A stretch of DNA of 64,000 bases from WHTI01 sp963826105 (GCA_963826105.1 CAWGWA010000011.1:1-64000), one strand, 5' to 3'. Numbered from the stretch's first letter, positions 39,985-49,963 are shown. Numbers and translations: made by a program. Notes: generated from the sequence alone by a model not told the origin.

Positions 39985-41756
39985 CTAGCTGAGGTCGAAC
40001 GGCTTCTCAATGAGGAGTTCACGTTGCGATCCTCGGCCCGCCCACGGCCGTTCGATCCGAAGCCGTACTGGTAGTCATTGGCCGCAAGCTCGCGCGCTAT
40101 CGACGCGAGATTCACGGGTCCTCGACCCGAACCCGGCGTCGGATCGCCGGCGTGATCGACCATCGTGCAGAAGATCGACAGGGTTCCGTCGCGGTTGTCG
40201 AGAACCTCGATCAAGCGTGACTGGCACGACCAATCGATGTGAGCGGCGGTCCCGATGTCCCAGAAGCCTCCGGTGTCGGACGGCCTCGGGACGATGAAAT
40301 TCTCGTGGGTGTGGCCGCTCACCCACGCGATCACGTTGGGGAATCGGTGGACGAGTGCTTCGACCTCATCGCCCATCACGCGGGGAAGGTCGTTCTCGCC
40401 CGGATCACAGGGTCGGGGGACGAGTTCGGGTTGGTAAGGGACCGGATGCCGTGATGGGAGAACAGGATGATCAATCGGTCGTCGACATCCTGGGTGACCT
40501 CGTTGCTCTCGGCGTCGAGGTAGCTGGAGGACACCTCCTGCAAGCGCGCCTCGAGCCAGGACAGCTGCGCCGCCCCGATGCTGCCGTCGGCGTAGCCACC
40601 CGGGTTGACGGTGTCGAGGCCGATCATGCGGAAGCCGGGCCGTGCATCGCTGTGCCAGTAAGCGAGGCCGGAGGTGAGGTTCGCCTGCTTGAACCCGTGT
40701 CCCTTGGGAGTTCCCGTGGTGTTGAACATCTCCGCGATGTATCCGAGGCGGTTGACCGGTCGCCGGTCGGGATCGGCAGTAACCGTCCTCGCCGGAGCAC
40801 TGGCGAGAGCCAGCGGATTGGCGCGGAAGGTCTCGAATGCGTCGCACGGATTGACGCCGGGCAGGAGCTCCGCCGGTTTCGCGCTTCCGACCGCCAGCGC
40901 ATCGAAGATGGGGTTGCTCCCAACGTTGCCCTGGAGGAGCCCATCGTGGTTCCCGAAAGTCTGGTACCAGGGCAGGTCGACGCCGCGCGCTTGGAACGGT
41001 CGCAGCGCATCGTCGAGCAATCCCTCGTAGGCAGGAAATCCATACATGCTGCTTGTACTTGTCCTCGACCTGCGGATCCGGGTGCCAGTACTCGGGATCG
41101 TATCCATTCGGACGACTGGACACCCTCGTAGGCGTCCCCGCCCGAGTTCGAGGAGATCTTCCGGCCCCCATCCATCGCGTCGACGAACCAACGCAGCTCG
41201 TTGAACTGCTCGTTGTCGATGTTGTCCCCCGTGCAAACGACCAACTGCAGCTGTTTGCCGGTGATCGGACTGCGCCGGATCCTCCTGATCTGCCTGATCA
41301 TCGCCTCGAGTATCTGAAGGGTGAGCGTCTCTTGCGGTCGAAATGCGGACGAGAACGGAACGCTTTCACATCCCATCCCGGGATCGGCGAAGCGATCGAG
41401 GAACTCAACGCGCGCAGGCGATTGTGCGTCGATGATGTGGATGTCGGTGAAGTGAACGAAGTTCAGAGTGAGGGTCGAGTGATCTGTATCTTTTTCGGAT
41501 GTGCGGGCGCAAGATCAGTGCGGAGCATGTGGCCCTCACCCCCGCCCCAGCGGAGGCGGTGATAGGCACCGGAGGACCCCTCATTGACCTTCTTGGCCTT
41601 AACGAGGGTCCGGCCGAGGGTCGTCAGCTCGACGATCTCCTCCAGCGCCGCCCTCGAGAAACCCGTGCGAGCTAGGCTCGACGAACTCCACGGCAGCATC
41701 GACGCCGCTCCAACGGCGCCGGCAGTCTGGAGGAACCTCCGCCTTTCCATATCCAT
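39985..41756 (-). CDS. TAT-exported calcineurin-like metallophosphoesterase (TIGR03767-like), many frameshifts
   Basis: The N-terminus MDMERRRFLQTAGAVGAAS is a twin-arginine signal peptide. Metallophosphoesterase motifs appear in order but in changing frames: FVHFTDIHIIDAQSPARVEF (DxH), VVCTGDNIDNEQ (GDxxD), TFGNHDGL (GNH), ILFSHHGI and WVSGHTHENF (GHTH). The motif set and the VEFLDRF segment match a TIGR03767-type family. Breaks lie near 41475, 41115, 41048, 40408 and 40020. The last restores VELLIEKPFDLS and a stop at 39985. Repaired length is about 590 residues. Five breaks in one gene mean that loss of function cannot be excluded. Confidence 0.75.
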
Positions 41757-41859
41757 GCTCCTGGGTTTCGACGCCGCTACGGGTGGACCTGTCTCGGGTC
41801 GTTAGCGCTCGCTCCCCGTGGGGTACCGACGGCTTACCCGATGAAAGGGCAAGGCAAGC

Positions 41860-42915
41860 ATGGCACGACTGAGGAAGGCAGACCCTTCGGGGCCCGGGAT
41901 CGAGCGCCGCCGCCGACGGGCGCGGCTTCGAGTACTTCGATCAGGAAACGGGCGAGAAGGTCGACGAGGACTTCGTGCTCGAACGCATCTCCACGCTCGC
42001 GGTTCCTCCTGCGTGGAGGGAGGTCTGGATCTGTGCGGATGAGATGGGCCATCTTCAGGCGATCGGCCTCGACGCCGCGGGTCGAAGCAGTACCTGTATC
42101 ACCAACGTTGGCGTGAGCGACGCGACCAGGAGAAGTTCGATCGGATGCTGCGGCTCGCCCGCGTTCTCCCCTCCGTCAGGGTTGAGGTCGAGAAGCAGAT
42201 GCATCGCCACGGGAGCAGAGCGCGAGAAGATCCTCGCCTGCTCGATCCGTCTCCTCGATCGAGGATTCTTCAGGATCGGCGGTGAGGACTACGCCGAGGC
42301 CCACGAGACCTACGGACTCGCCACCATCAAGAAGGAACACGTACCGATCACCGACGATTCGGTCCTGTTCGACTACGACTCCAAGGGAGGCCTCCACCGG
42401 CGCTGGTCGTTGATCGATCCCGATGTCGCCGAGGTCCTCCGGATGCTGAAGAGAAGGCGAGGGTGGCGGCGACGAGCTCCTCGCCTATAAGCGGGGTCGG
42501 TCATGGGTGGACGTCCGATCCTCGGAGATCAACGAGTACCTGAAGTCGGTCGCCGGTGAGGAGTTCACCGCCAAGGACTTCCGAACCTGGAGTGGAACCG
42601 TGCTCGCATCGGTGGCGCTCGCGGTATCGGGCCACGCGACCACGTCGGTGACCTCGAAGAAGCGTGCCGTATCCCGGGCGGTCAAGGAGGTCGCCCACTA
42701 TCTGGGGAACACTGCGACGGTTGCCAGGAAGGCCTACATCGATCCACGCGTGATCGACCGGTACAACATCGGGTTGGACGATCCGCCCGGTGCTCGATGA
42801 TCTGGGAACGGACGACCCCGACTCGGATCTCCTGATCCAGGGCAAGATCGAGGAGGCAGTCGTGGACCTGATCGAGGACCACAAGAACTCGGACGCGGTC
42901 GATAGAGTCGCCTAG
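41860..42915 (+). CDS. Type IB DNA topoisomerase, many frameshifts
   Basis: Pieces of one topoisomerase IB follow each other: GRGFEYFDQETGEKV; LERISTLAVPPAWREVWICADEMGHLQAIGLDAAGRKQYLYHQRW; HETYGLATIKKEHV; then FTAKDFRTWSGTVLASVALA and KKRAVSRAVKEVAHYLGNTATVARKAYIDPRVID, in which the Tyr of KAYIDP is the expected nucleophile. Breaks lie near 41914, 42088, 42212, 42460 and 42790. The last restores a tail ending DAVDRVA at 42915. The repaired protein of about 350 residues is normal for bacterial TopIB, which relaxes supercoils through a 3'-phosphotyrosine intermediate. Confidence 0.82.
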
Positions 42916-42926
42916 ACTTTCAGCGG

Positions 42927-43814
42927 GTGAGATCGATGGTGCTGGGGGCCACAGGGGGATGGGCGTGGGGCGTGATCGGGACCGCCTTCACGTTCGGTTT
43001 GCGGCACGGCGCCGATTGGGATCACATCGCCGCGATCTCCGACATCACCGGAACCCTGAAGGACCGCAAACGATCGATGGTGCTCGCGCTTGTCTACGCG
43101 CTGGGGCACACGCTGGTGATCCTGATCCTCGGACTCCTGGCGGTCTTCTTCGGAGAGTTGATCCCCGACTCCGTCGCTACGGTCATGACACCTATCGTCG
43201 GAGGAACCCTCCTCGCGCTCGGTGTCTATCTCCTGTACTCCCTGGCCCGGGAGGGACGGAACTTCCGCTATCGCAGCCGTGTCGCGATGGTCTATCAGGG
43301 ACTGATGCGGATGAGGCTCCGGTTCCGTCGCATGCAGACGGTGGACCTCGAACACGAGCATCCACACGATCACATCGCCGGCCACACCCACGACCATCCG
43401 GAGATCGATCCTGTCGAGGAGACCGCCAAGCCGGTCGCGACCGCCGTACAGCACACGCATCCGCACGTCCATCGCGGAGCGCTGCCGGCGGAGGACTACG
43501 GGTCCAAAGTGACTTTCGTTATCGGGATGTTCCACGGAGTGGGGGCCGAAACCCCAACTCAGGTGGTCCTGCTGCTTACCGCCGCGGGGATCGGCAGCAG
43601 GGTTACTGGGGCGGCCGTTCTCCTCGCGTTCATCGCCGGGTTGCTCGTAACCAATACCTTGATCGCCGCGGTGGCGAGCCTTGGATACCTACGAGCCGGA
43701 AAGAACTTCGCTCTCTACGCTGCTCTGGGAGTGGTCGCTGCCCTCTTCAGCATCATCCTCGGCACTCTCATCCTGATCGGGTCCGACGACGCGCTCCCAA
43801 CGTTGTTCGGGTAG
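42927..43814 (+). CDS. NiCoT-like nickel/cobalt transporter
   Basis: 295 residues with about seven membrane helices. Helix 2 holds GLRHGADWDHIAAISD, close to the HX4DH nickel-binding signature of HoxN/NixA permeases. The loop at about residues 148-190 is rich in His (HEHPHDH, HTHDHPE, HTHPHVHRG) and probably gathers metal. GMFHGVGAETPTQVVLLLTA is the second conserved helix. The start is GTG 42927, with ATG 42936 as an alternative. It imports or exports Ni2+/Co2+; direction cannot be told. No nickel enzyme is present in the window. Confidence 0.85.
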   Translation: MRSMVLGATGGWAWGVIGTAFTFGLRHGADWDHIAAISDITGTLKDRKRSMVLALVYALGHTLVILILGLLAVFFGELIPDSVATVMTPIVGGTLLALGVYLLYSLAREGRNFRYRSRVAMVYQGLMRMRLRFRRMQTVDLEHEHPHDHIAGHTHDHPEIDPVEETAKPVATAVQHTHPHVHRGALPAEDYGSKVTFVIGMFHGVGAETPTQVVLLLTAAGIGSRVTGAAVLLAFIAGLLVTNTLIAAVASLGYLRAGKNFALYAALGVVAALFSIILGTLILIGSDDALPTLFG

Positions 43815-43817
43815 CCA

Positions 43818-45116
43818 TCACGGGCCGAGAACCGTCTCCAGGTAAGAGTTGGCAAAGCGGCGTTCGGGGTCGAAACGGGCCCGGACTGACAGGAACTTCT
43901 CGAAGCCCTCGTACCTGGGGGCCAGGGTCGCGGCCGTCTGGAAGTGACGCTTACCCCAGTGGGGCCGGCCCTCGAAGGTGTCCATGACCTCCTCGACCGC
44001 CCGGAAGTACGGCTCCCAGTCCATCCCCCGGTAAACGTGGACCGCGATGTAGCAGGTCTCCCGCCCCGAGGCGGGGCTCAGGAGCGCGTCGTCCGGAGCC
44101 ACGAAGCGGACCTCGATCGGGAATGACACATCGAACCGCCCGGAGCTTGCCAGCGCATGAACTGCCGTGATGGCCTCCCGGGCGCTAGCGCGCGGTATCG
44201 CGTATTCCATCTCGACGAACCGCACGAGCCGCGTCGAAGCGAAGATCCGGTAGGAGACGTCGAATCGTTCGCTCTTTCCCCATGCCCTGGCGACGAAGCG
44301 ATTCATGGTCGGGATGCGCGATGGGAACCTCTTGGCGACCCCTTGGGTGAGTCCGAACGCGCGGTTGAGCAGAACGATGTCGTTCAGCCATTCCGCAACC
44401 CTCGAGCGCGGCCTCGCGGGTTGATCGGTGCGGTTGTTAACTCGGGTCTGCACGCGCTCGCTGTGAGGGAACAGATAGAACTCGAAGTGATCGTTGTCAG
44501 ACGCTAGCCGGTCCATCCCGTCGAGCACCTCAGTCATCGTTGACGGCTCGTCTACTCCGTGCAGTACGAACGACGGGACCATCTTCAGGGTCATCGCGGT
44601 GACGATCCCTAACGCTCCAATGCCCACGCGCGCCGCCCGCCAGGCGTCAGAATCACTCTCCACCGACACCTCGACCACCGACCCGTCACCGGTAACGATC
44701 TCGAGACTCTCGATCGAGGCCGATAGGTTTCGTAGTCCGGCCCCCGTTCCGTGTGTCCCGGTCTGTGTCGCTCCGGCGATCGACTGCACATCGACATCGC
44801 CGAGGTTCTCAAGAGCGAGGCCGTGCTCTGCGAGACGCTGGTTGAGATCGTGCAAGGTGATGCCCGCCTCGACCCGGGCGAGCCCCGAAGAGGCATCCAC
44901 ATCCAGCACCCGGTTCATATTCGCCAGCGACAACATCGTTCCATCCGTCAGCACTGTAGGGGTGAACGAGTGGCCCGCCCCCACCGCGCGCACGGTACGT
45001 CCGGCCTTGCCTGCGATGGTGACGGCGGTCTGAACCTCCGCGGTGGTGCGTGGGCGGAGATACTCGAACGGCGTGCAGGATTCGACCCCGGACCAGTTGG
45101 TGAACACCTCCGTCAC
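43818..45116 (-). CDS. FAD-linked sugar-lactone oxidase (D-arabinono-1,4-lactone oxidase type)
   Basis: 432 residues from GTG 45116, whose TGA overlap with the upstream gene supports that start. The N-terminal PCMH-type FAD domain has FEYLRPRTTAEVQTAVTIAGKAGRTVRAVGAGHSFTPTVLTDGTMLSL and GDVDVQSIAGATQTGTHGTG. The C-terminal ALO domain ends YIAVHVYRGMDWEPYFRAVEEVMDTFEGRPHWGKRHF. The HWGK motif is characteristic of aldonolactone oxidases. It oxidises a sugar lactone such as L-gulono- or D-arabinono-lactone with O2 or another acceptor. It is the last gene of an overlapping three-gene operon. Confidence 0.92.
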   Translation of the reverse strand: MTEVFTNWSGVESCTPFEYLRPRTTAEVQTAVTIAGKAGRTVRAVGAGHSFTPTVLTDGTMLSLANMNRVLDVDASSGLARVEAGITLHDLNQRLAEHGLALENLGDVDVQSIAGATQTGTHGTGAGLRNLSASIESLEIVTGDGSVVEVSVESDSDAWRAARVGIGALGIVTAMTLKMVPSFVLHGVDEPSTMTEVLDGMDRLASDNDHFEFYLFPHSERVQTRVNNRTDQPARPRSRVAEWLNDIVLLNRAFGLTQGVAKRFPSRIPTMNRFVARAWGKSERFDVSYRIFASTRLVRFVEMEYAIPRASAREAITAVHALASSGRFDVSFPIEVRFVAPDDALLSPASGRETCYIAVHVYRGMDWEPYFRAVEEVMDTFEGRPHWGKRHFQTAATLAPRYEGFEKFLSVRARFDPERRFANSYLETVLGP

Positions 45117-46306
45117 AGGAAGCACTGTCCTTCGCCGCGATAGGTCGGCACCTCGCCCACCACCCGGTCGCCGTCAACGAGGTAGAGGCGGTCGAACCGT
45201 TCGCACAGCTCACCCGGCCTTGGCGTGACGGAAGTAGACGCGGTCCCCGATACCGAGTGACGCTGCTGCAGCTCCATGCAACGGGGTTTGGACCTCTCCG
45301 GCGCCCTCCTGCGAGTCGAGTTTCAGACCCTCGGGAAGGTGCGGGATCGGGAGCCGGGCCTTGTCGGCCGGTCCGGAGGCCAGATAGCCGCCTCCCAGCA
45401 CCGTGGCCACGCGCTCGCTCGGCCGGCGCACCACGGGTAGGGCGAACATCGCGGCGGGCTGGGGGGTGAATCTTCGGTAGGAGTCGAATAGTCCCGGTCC
45501 ATACAGCCCCGATCCCCCGGCGACCTCCGTTACGGCATCCTCGGCTGCGGTCCCTTCGAGGCTTCCGGTTCCTCCCCCGTTCACGAACTCGAGGGAGGTG
45601 ACCTCTCGAACCGCGCCGACGATCTCCGCCCGACGTTCCGCGAGCTCCACGCGGATCGTGACTGCATCGAGCGCACGGCGAACGAGCGGACCGGCTTGCT
45701 CCTCACCCGGTCCCCCACTCCCGCTATCTGCGCCTCGTAGGCCATGATGCCGGTCAGTTCGAACCCCGGGCGGTCCTCGATCACGCGGGCCAGTGCTCGC
45801 GCTTGTGAAGCATCGTGTAGGGGAGAACGCTTGGCTCCTATACGCACTCTGCCGCCGGCGAGCCACCACCCGGCATCGATATCGAGCGACAGGCGGAGCG
45901 GAACACCCCTCGCCCCAGTTACGTCGTCGATGATGTCGAGGTGTTCTACCGAGTCGACCATGATCGTGATCCGGGCTGAGGGTTGCTCGCCCATCTTCCA
46001 GGCAAGGTCTCGAAGCGCGCCCCGGTCGGCGGTCGGATAGGCAACGACGATGTCGTCGAAGCCATGGGAGTAGAGCCATAACGCTTCACGCAGGGTGAAT
46101 GCGAGCGTGCCGGCGAACCCGCCTCGGGACAACACTTCCGTCTGTACCGCGCGGCATCGCACCGATTTGGATGCGAGCCGGATCGGCTTGGGAGCGGCTC
46201 GCCGTTCCATATCGGCCGCATTGGCGTTGAGCGCCCCAAGGTCGACCAGGGCGAACGGTGGATCGAGGTCGGTGGTTGCCCGATCCAGTCGTTCGAGAGC
46301 GTTCAC
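45113..46306 (-). CDS. Alanine-racemase-like PLP enzyme (D-threonine-aldolase/amino-acid deaminase type), frameshifted
   Basis: The start VNALERLDRATTDLDPPFALVDLGALNANAADM leads to IRLASKSVRCRAV, the PLP-lysine segment of fold-III enzymes. LSLDIDAGWWLAGGRVRIGAKRSPLHDA and FELTGIMAYEAQIAG follow. After a break near 45712 the second frame gives FVNGGGTGSLEGTAAEDAVTEVAGGSGLYGPGLFDSY and ends past another break near 45212 with VVGEVPTYRGEGQCFL. The gene uses GTG 46306, overlapping the enoyl-CoA hydratase stop, and itself overlaps the lactone oxidase start. Repaired length is about 395 residues. Confidence 0.8.
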
Positions 46307-47002
46307 GCGGTCATCGCCCGTAGATCGGCATCGTCCTTCTCGATCGCCGCCCGGATCGCATCGAGAGCCGGCCCCCGAGCGCGCAGCTTGGTCGCCGCGT
46401 GCGCCTCCATGTTGAGCATCGCCAGGGCCGCCGCCGTGCTGTCGACGATCTCCTGGAACGATTCCGGCTCCGCGATCTGATCGAGATAGCCGGCCGCAAT
46501 CGCGCCCTGCGGGATCGAACGGTTCTGCGGTGACGACCGCTCGCTCGAAGTACGAAGGCGTGAGTCGCGCCCGGCAGATCTCGATCGCGGCCCACGGCAT
46601 CGTCAGCCCGATCGCTACTTCGTTCGAATTGATCTTGAACGCGCCGGCGGTGCCGATCCGGTGGTCGCCGGAAAGCAGAAGGAAGGAACCCATCGCGATC
46701 GCATGGCCCGTGCATGCGATCAGAACCGGCTTCGGGAAGGAGAGAAGTCGATGAGCGAGCTCGAATCCGCCCCGGAGCATCGCCAGCGCGTCGGGACCAC
46801 CGCCCATGAGCACCGACAGATCGAACCCGGCAGAAAACACGCCGGTCCTCCCGGTTAACACCACAACCATCGCGTCGGCCTCGGCCCGATCGAGGGCAGC
46901 ATTGAGCTCGTCGAGCATGGGCGATGCCAGGGCATTGACCTTGCCGTCGTCCATCGCGATCGTGGCGACGGCGCCGTCCAGCCGGTAGGTGACGAGCCCC
47001 AT
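46303..47002 (-). CDS. Enoyl-CoA hydratase/isomerase family protein, one frameshift
   Basis: The start MGLVTYRLDGAVATIAMDDGKVNALASPML is a crotonase N-terminus. VVLTGRTGVFSAGFDLSVLMGG is the first oxyanion-hole region and CTGHAIAMGSFLLLSGDHRIGTAGAFKINSNEVAIGLTMP the second. A break near 46498 moves to IAAGYLDQIAEPESFQEIVDSTAAALAML, and the protein ends DDADLRAMTA. Repaired length is about 232 residues, a little short. First gene of the operon with the alanine-racemase-like enzyme and lactone oxidase. Confidence 0.85.
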
Positions 47003-47078
47003 TACGGACCTCTCTTCTCGATCGGTGTCGTGGCCCGGAAAGCGTAATCGCCACCCGTCCGGGGTAGGTCTCTTCGCC

Positions 47079-47495
47079 ATGGAGGACTTCCTGGAAGCGC
47101 TGGCCAACAACCGCGTGGGTGAGGTCAAGCTCGTTCTCACCGTGGTCGCGGTAGCGCTCGCCTTCTACCAGGTCTTCCTGATGCTGATCGGCTACTCGAA
47201 GGTGAAACTCCCCTTCTTGCAGCCCCCTGCGGCTTCGATCGCCCACCGGTCAATCGGTGACGCGATCATCCCGATCGTCCTGCTCGTGGGACTCATGTGT
47301 ATCGGCTACTTCGGGATGGAAGACGGGCTTGAGGACGCGGCGTTCCACTCACTCCTCGGAGTCCTGCTCGCCGCCACCTTCGCCCTCAAGGTCATCGTGG
47401 TCCGCTGGTGGCACGCGCTCGGCGGCCTGCTCCCGGTGATCGGAACCACCCTCTTGCTCTTGCTCGTTGGAACCCTAGCGACCGCGTTCGACTGA
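47079..47495 (+). CDS. Small four-helix membrane protein (DUF6529-like)
   Basis: 138 residues from ATG 47079. Four hydrophobic segments: VKLVLTVVAVALAFYQVFLMLIG, IIPIVLLVGLMCIGYFG, SLLGVLLAATFALKVIVVRWW and LPVIGTTLLLLLVGTLATAF. The HRSIGDAI and LKVIVVRWW segments suggest a cytochrome-b561-like helical bundle, with His residues facing the membrane, seen in actinobacterial DUF6529 proteins. Function is unknown. A second small membrane protein follows 12 nt later. Confidence 0.7.
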   Translation: MEDFLEALANNRVGEVKLVLTVVAVALAFYQVFLMLIGYSKVKLPFLQPPAASIAHRSIGDAIIPIVLLVGLMCIGYFGMEDGLEDAAFHSLLGVLLAATFALKVIVVRWWHALGGLLPVIGTTLLLLLVGTLATAFD

Positions 47496-47507
47496 TCGGA
47501 GAAGCGG

Positions 47508-47735
47508 ATGACCCAGCCGGATGGAAACAACGAAGTGAAGGCACCGGTGACGAAACAGGTGATCGGATCCCTGGTTGCCGCGGTCATCATCGTGATCGTC
47601 ACGATCCTGGTCGTCACCGCCAGCATCCCCGCGGGAGGACTCGACGACGATGACGGAGACCGCCGTCGTAACGAGCGAAACGATGGGGACAACAGTGGGC
47701 CGGGAAGCGAGAACAGCGGTCACGACGGGGACTGA
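47508..47735 (+). CDS. Small single-helix membrane protein with acidic tail
   Basis: 75 residues. A short N-terminal part, one membrane helix (VIGSLVAAVIIVIVTILVVTASIP) and a tail very rich in Asp, Asn, Arg and Gly (GGLDDDDGDRRRNERNDGDNSG). The ATG lies 12 nt after the previous membrane gene, so the two are likely co-expressed. I do not recognise a family. The tail could bind cations outside the membrane; that is a guess from composition. Confidence 0.6.
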   Translation: MTQPDGNNEVKAPVTKQVIGSLVAAVIIVIVTILVVTASIPAGGLDDDDGDRRRNERNDGDNSGPGSENSGHDGD

Positions 47736-47736
47736 T

Positions 47737-48024
47737 TCAGTCCTTCGGTTTGTAGACGTACACCTTCCCGTCGGCGAACCGCATCTTTGGGGGGGCGCCT
47801 TCGTCTTCGTCCTCGATATCGTCCTGTAGACGCCGGATCTCATCCTCAGTGTGGACGCGGGAAGGGTCATAGATGGATCCGATCGCACCGACGATCGCGC
47901 TACCGGCGCTTCGCTCCCCCTTCGTACGCCAGTAGACCCACCCCCGCGTCTCCATCCAAACCATGAGCCGGTCTACGAGGAAGAGGACCAGAAGGACGGC
48001 GAGGCCGAACAGAACGAGATCCAT
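47737..48024 (-). CDS. Small N-terminally membrane-anchored hypothetical protein (DUF6191-like)
   Basis: 95 residues. MDLVLFGLAVLLVLFLVDRLMVWMETRGWVYWR is a membrane anchor. The rest, SIYDPSRVHTEDEIRRLQDDIEDEDEG to DGKVYVYKP, is soluble and acidic. The GWVYWR and SIYDPSR..H pattern recalls actinobacterial DUF6191 proteins. No function is known. It ends 1 nt from the convergent small membrane gene. Confidence 0.6.
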   Translation of the reverse strand: MDLVLFGLAVLLVLFLVDRLMVWMETRGWVYWRTKGERSAGSAIVGAIGSIYDPSRVHTEDEIRRLQDDIEDEDEGAPPKMRFADGKVYVYKPKD

Positions 48025-48072
48025 CTGTTCCTATCTTGCCAGAGGCGAGGACCTAGGCACGGAAACGGGCGT

Positions 48073-49575
48073 TCAGTCGAGCGGTCGGAGGTCCTTCACC
48101 GCCGGTCCCTGGAGGACCCGTCCGTCGGTGTCGAACCGGGAACCGTGGCAGGGGCAATCCCATGAACGTTCCGCTCCGTTCCAGGTGACCGTGCAGCCCA
48201 AGTGGGTGCACACCGCGGAGACCTTGTGGAGCATCCCATCCTCGTCGCGGTAGGCCGCGGTCGGGGTCAGGGAGCGATCGTGAACCGCCGCTTGTCCCGG
48301 CGCGAGGTCGTCGAAGGAACCCCTCTGCGGGTGGGCGATGCGATCGGAAACCATGTGCTTTGCGACTTTGACGTTCTCGGTGAGGAAGTTCTTGGCGTGA
48401 GCACCGAGATCGAGGCGTGCCGGATCGTAGAGACGGGCGTACTCGTTCGACAGGCCGAGGATCGAATCGGAGATCACCTTCGCGCCGATGGTCCCGTTGG
48501 TCAGGCCCCACTTCCCGAACGCGGTTGCAACGTAGACATGACGGCCGTTGACGTAGGGCCCGACGAAGGGGATCAGGTCGGTCGAGACACCGTCCTGCGC
48601 GGACCACCGGTACTCGACCTTCGTCATGCCGAAGCGTTCAGACGCCCACCGCTCGAGGTTCTCGTAACGTGCTTCGGTGTGCTCCTCGTTTCCGGTGTCG
48701 TGACCTTCGCCGCCGACCATCAACAGGGTACGGTCGCCGTCCGGTATCGACCGGAGGGTGCGGGTTGGTTCGTCGATCGAGATGTACATCCCGTCCGGCA
48801 CCGGGCCGGGGATCTCCCCGGCGATCGCGTAGGAGCGCTTGGGATGGACGCGGGGGAACAGGACCGCGCGATCGATGAACGGATAGTGCGTCGCGACGAC
48901 GACATCCCGCGCTGACACAGTGACGTCCCGATCGGTCGCAACCCGGCATGGATCGCCTTCCTTGAGTCCGGTAGCCCGGGTCCCCTCGAAGATCGCTCCA
49001 CCCGCCTCGGCGAACAGGCGCGCCAGCCCCAGTAGGTACTTCTGAGCGTGGAACTGTGCCTGATCGGGTTGACGGAGAGCTGCGGCGATCGGGAAAGGGA
49101 ACTCGGGGATCGCGGTCAACTCGGCGGTGACCCCCGCACGGTTGGACGCCGAGATCTCCCTTTCGATCGTCGCCGCCTCGACCGCAGACTCCGAATAGAC
49201 GTAGTTGATCTTCCGTTCGAAATCACACTCGATCCCGTCCTCCTCGACGAGGCGAGCTACCATCTCGAGCCCGGCGCGATTGGCGTCTCCGTACCGTCGT
49301 GCGGTGTCGGGCCCGTGCTTCCTCTCGAGTTGCTCGTAGATCGCGGACTGACCGGCGCTTACCTTCGCCGTCGTGTTGCCGGTTACGCCGTGCCCGATCC
49401 GATCCATCTCGAGCAGCGCGACCTCCCGTCCAGAGCGGGCAAGAAGCAGAGCGGTCGTCAGCCCGACTATGCCGGCGCCGATCACGACGACGTCGACGCC
49501 GAGATCCTCCCGCAGCGGAGGATGATCGGTCGGCGGGCTAGAGGCGATCCAATATGAGGTCGTATCGATGGTCAC
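48073..49575 (-). CDS. FAD-dependent oxidoreductase with C-terminal Rieske [2Fe-2S] domain
   Basis: 500 residues. Residues about 25-380 are a DAO-type FAD domain (VDVVVIGAGIVGLTTALLLARSGREVALLEMD; GHGVTGNTTAKVSAGQSAIYEQL; later VEYRWSAQDGVSTDLIPFVGPY). The C-terminal 90 residues form a Rieske domain with CTHLGCTVTWNGAERSWDCPCHGSRFDTDG, in which the two Cys-His pairs binding the cluster are intact. This is the same architecture as actinobacterial and Bacillus YhfW-type proteins. The electron acceptor and substrate are unknown. Confidence 0.92.
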   Translation of the reverse strand: MTIDTTSYWIASSPPTDHPPLREDLGVDVVVIGAGIVGLTTALLLARSGREVALLEMDRIGHGVTGNTTAKVSAGQSAIYEQLERKHGPDTARRYGDANRAGLEMVARLVEEDGIECDFERKINYVYSESAVEAATIEREISASNRAGVTAELTAIPEFPFPIAAALRQPDQAQFHAQKYLLGLARLFAEAGGAIFEGTRATGLKEGDPCRVATDRDVTVSARDVVVATHYPFIDRAVLFPRVHPKRSYAIAGEIPGPVPDGMYISIDEPTRTLRSIPDGDRTLLMVGGEGHDTGNEEHTEARYENLERWASERFGMTKVEYRWSAQDGVSTDLIPFVGPYVNGRHVYVATAFGKWGLTNGTIGAKVISDSILGLSNEYARLYDPARLDLGAHAKNFLTENVKVAKHMVSDRIAHPQRGSFDDLAPGQAAVHDRSLTPTAAYRDEDGMLHKVSAVCTHLGCTVTWNGAERSWDCPCHGSRFDTDGRVLQGPAVKDLRPLD

Positions 49576-49600
49576 GTTGGGGCGTTACCCCGATCGAGGC

Positions 49601-49963
49601 CTACTGAGACACGCGGTCCAATTCGGAGGCGATGAAGGTGGCCAGGTCACGAGCTTCGGATTCGGGGACCGAGAGTGCGCATCTCGCCTGGGCCCCGTCC
49701 CAGATGCTGAAGCGCACGTGGTGGCCGGGGATGGTGACCGAGCCTTCTTCGGATTCGAAGACCTGATCCTCTCGATAACAACTGACCCTGAGGAACCCCG
49801 AATCGAGATCGGTGTCTCCCAACTTCACCCCGGGGAAGAATCGAGTGGACTTCGCCCGAGCGGCGGCAAGGATATGGACCGGAAGCTCCATCCCACACCT
49901 AAGGCAGTATTCGTGCGTCTCGGGTTGCTCGAGACGACATGCCGGACAGTAGATGTCGCTCAC
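49601..49963 (-). CDS. Zinc-ribbon hypothetical protein
   Basis: 120 residues from GTG 49963, with GGGGGTGG upstream. The N-terminus CPACRLEQPETHEYCLRCGMELP is a four-cysteine zinc ribbon. The rest (RFFPGVKLGDTDLDSGFLRVSCYRED, then HHVRFSIWDGAQARCALSV) is a beta-rich domain with no family I can name. It lies between two unrelated enzymes on the same strand. Function unknown. Confidence 0.65.
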   Translation of the reverse strand: MSDIYCPACRLEQPETHEYCLRCGMELPVHILAAARAKSTRFFPGVKLGDTDLDSGFLRVSCYREDQVFESEEGSVTIPGHHVRFSIWDGAQARCALSVPESEARDLATFIASELDRVSQ

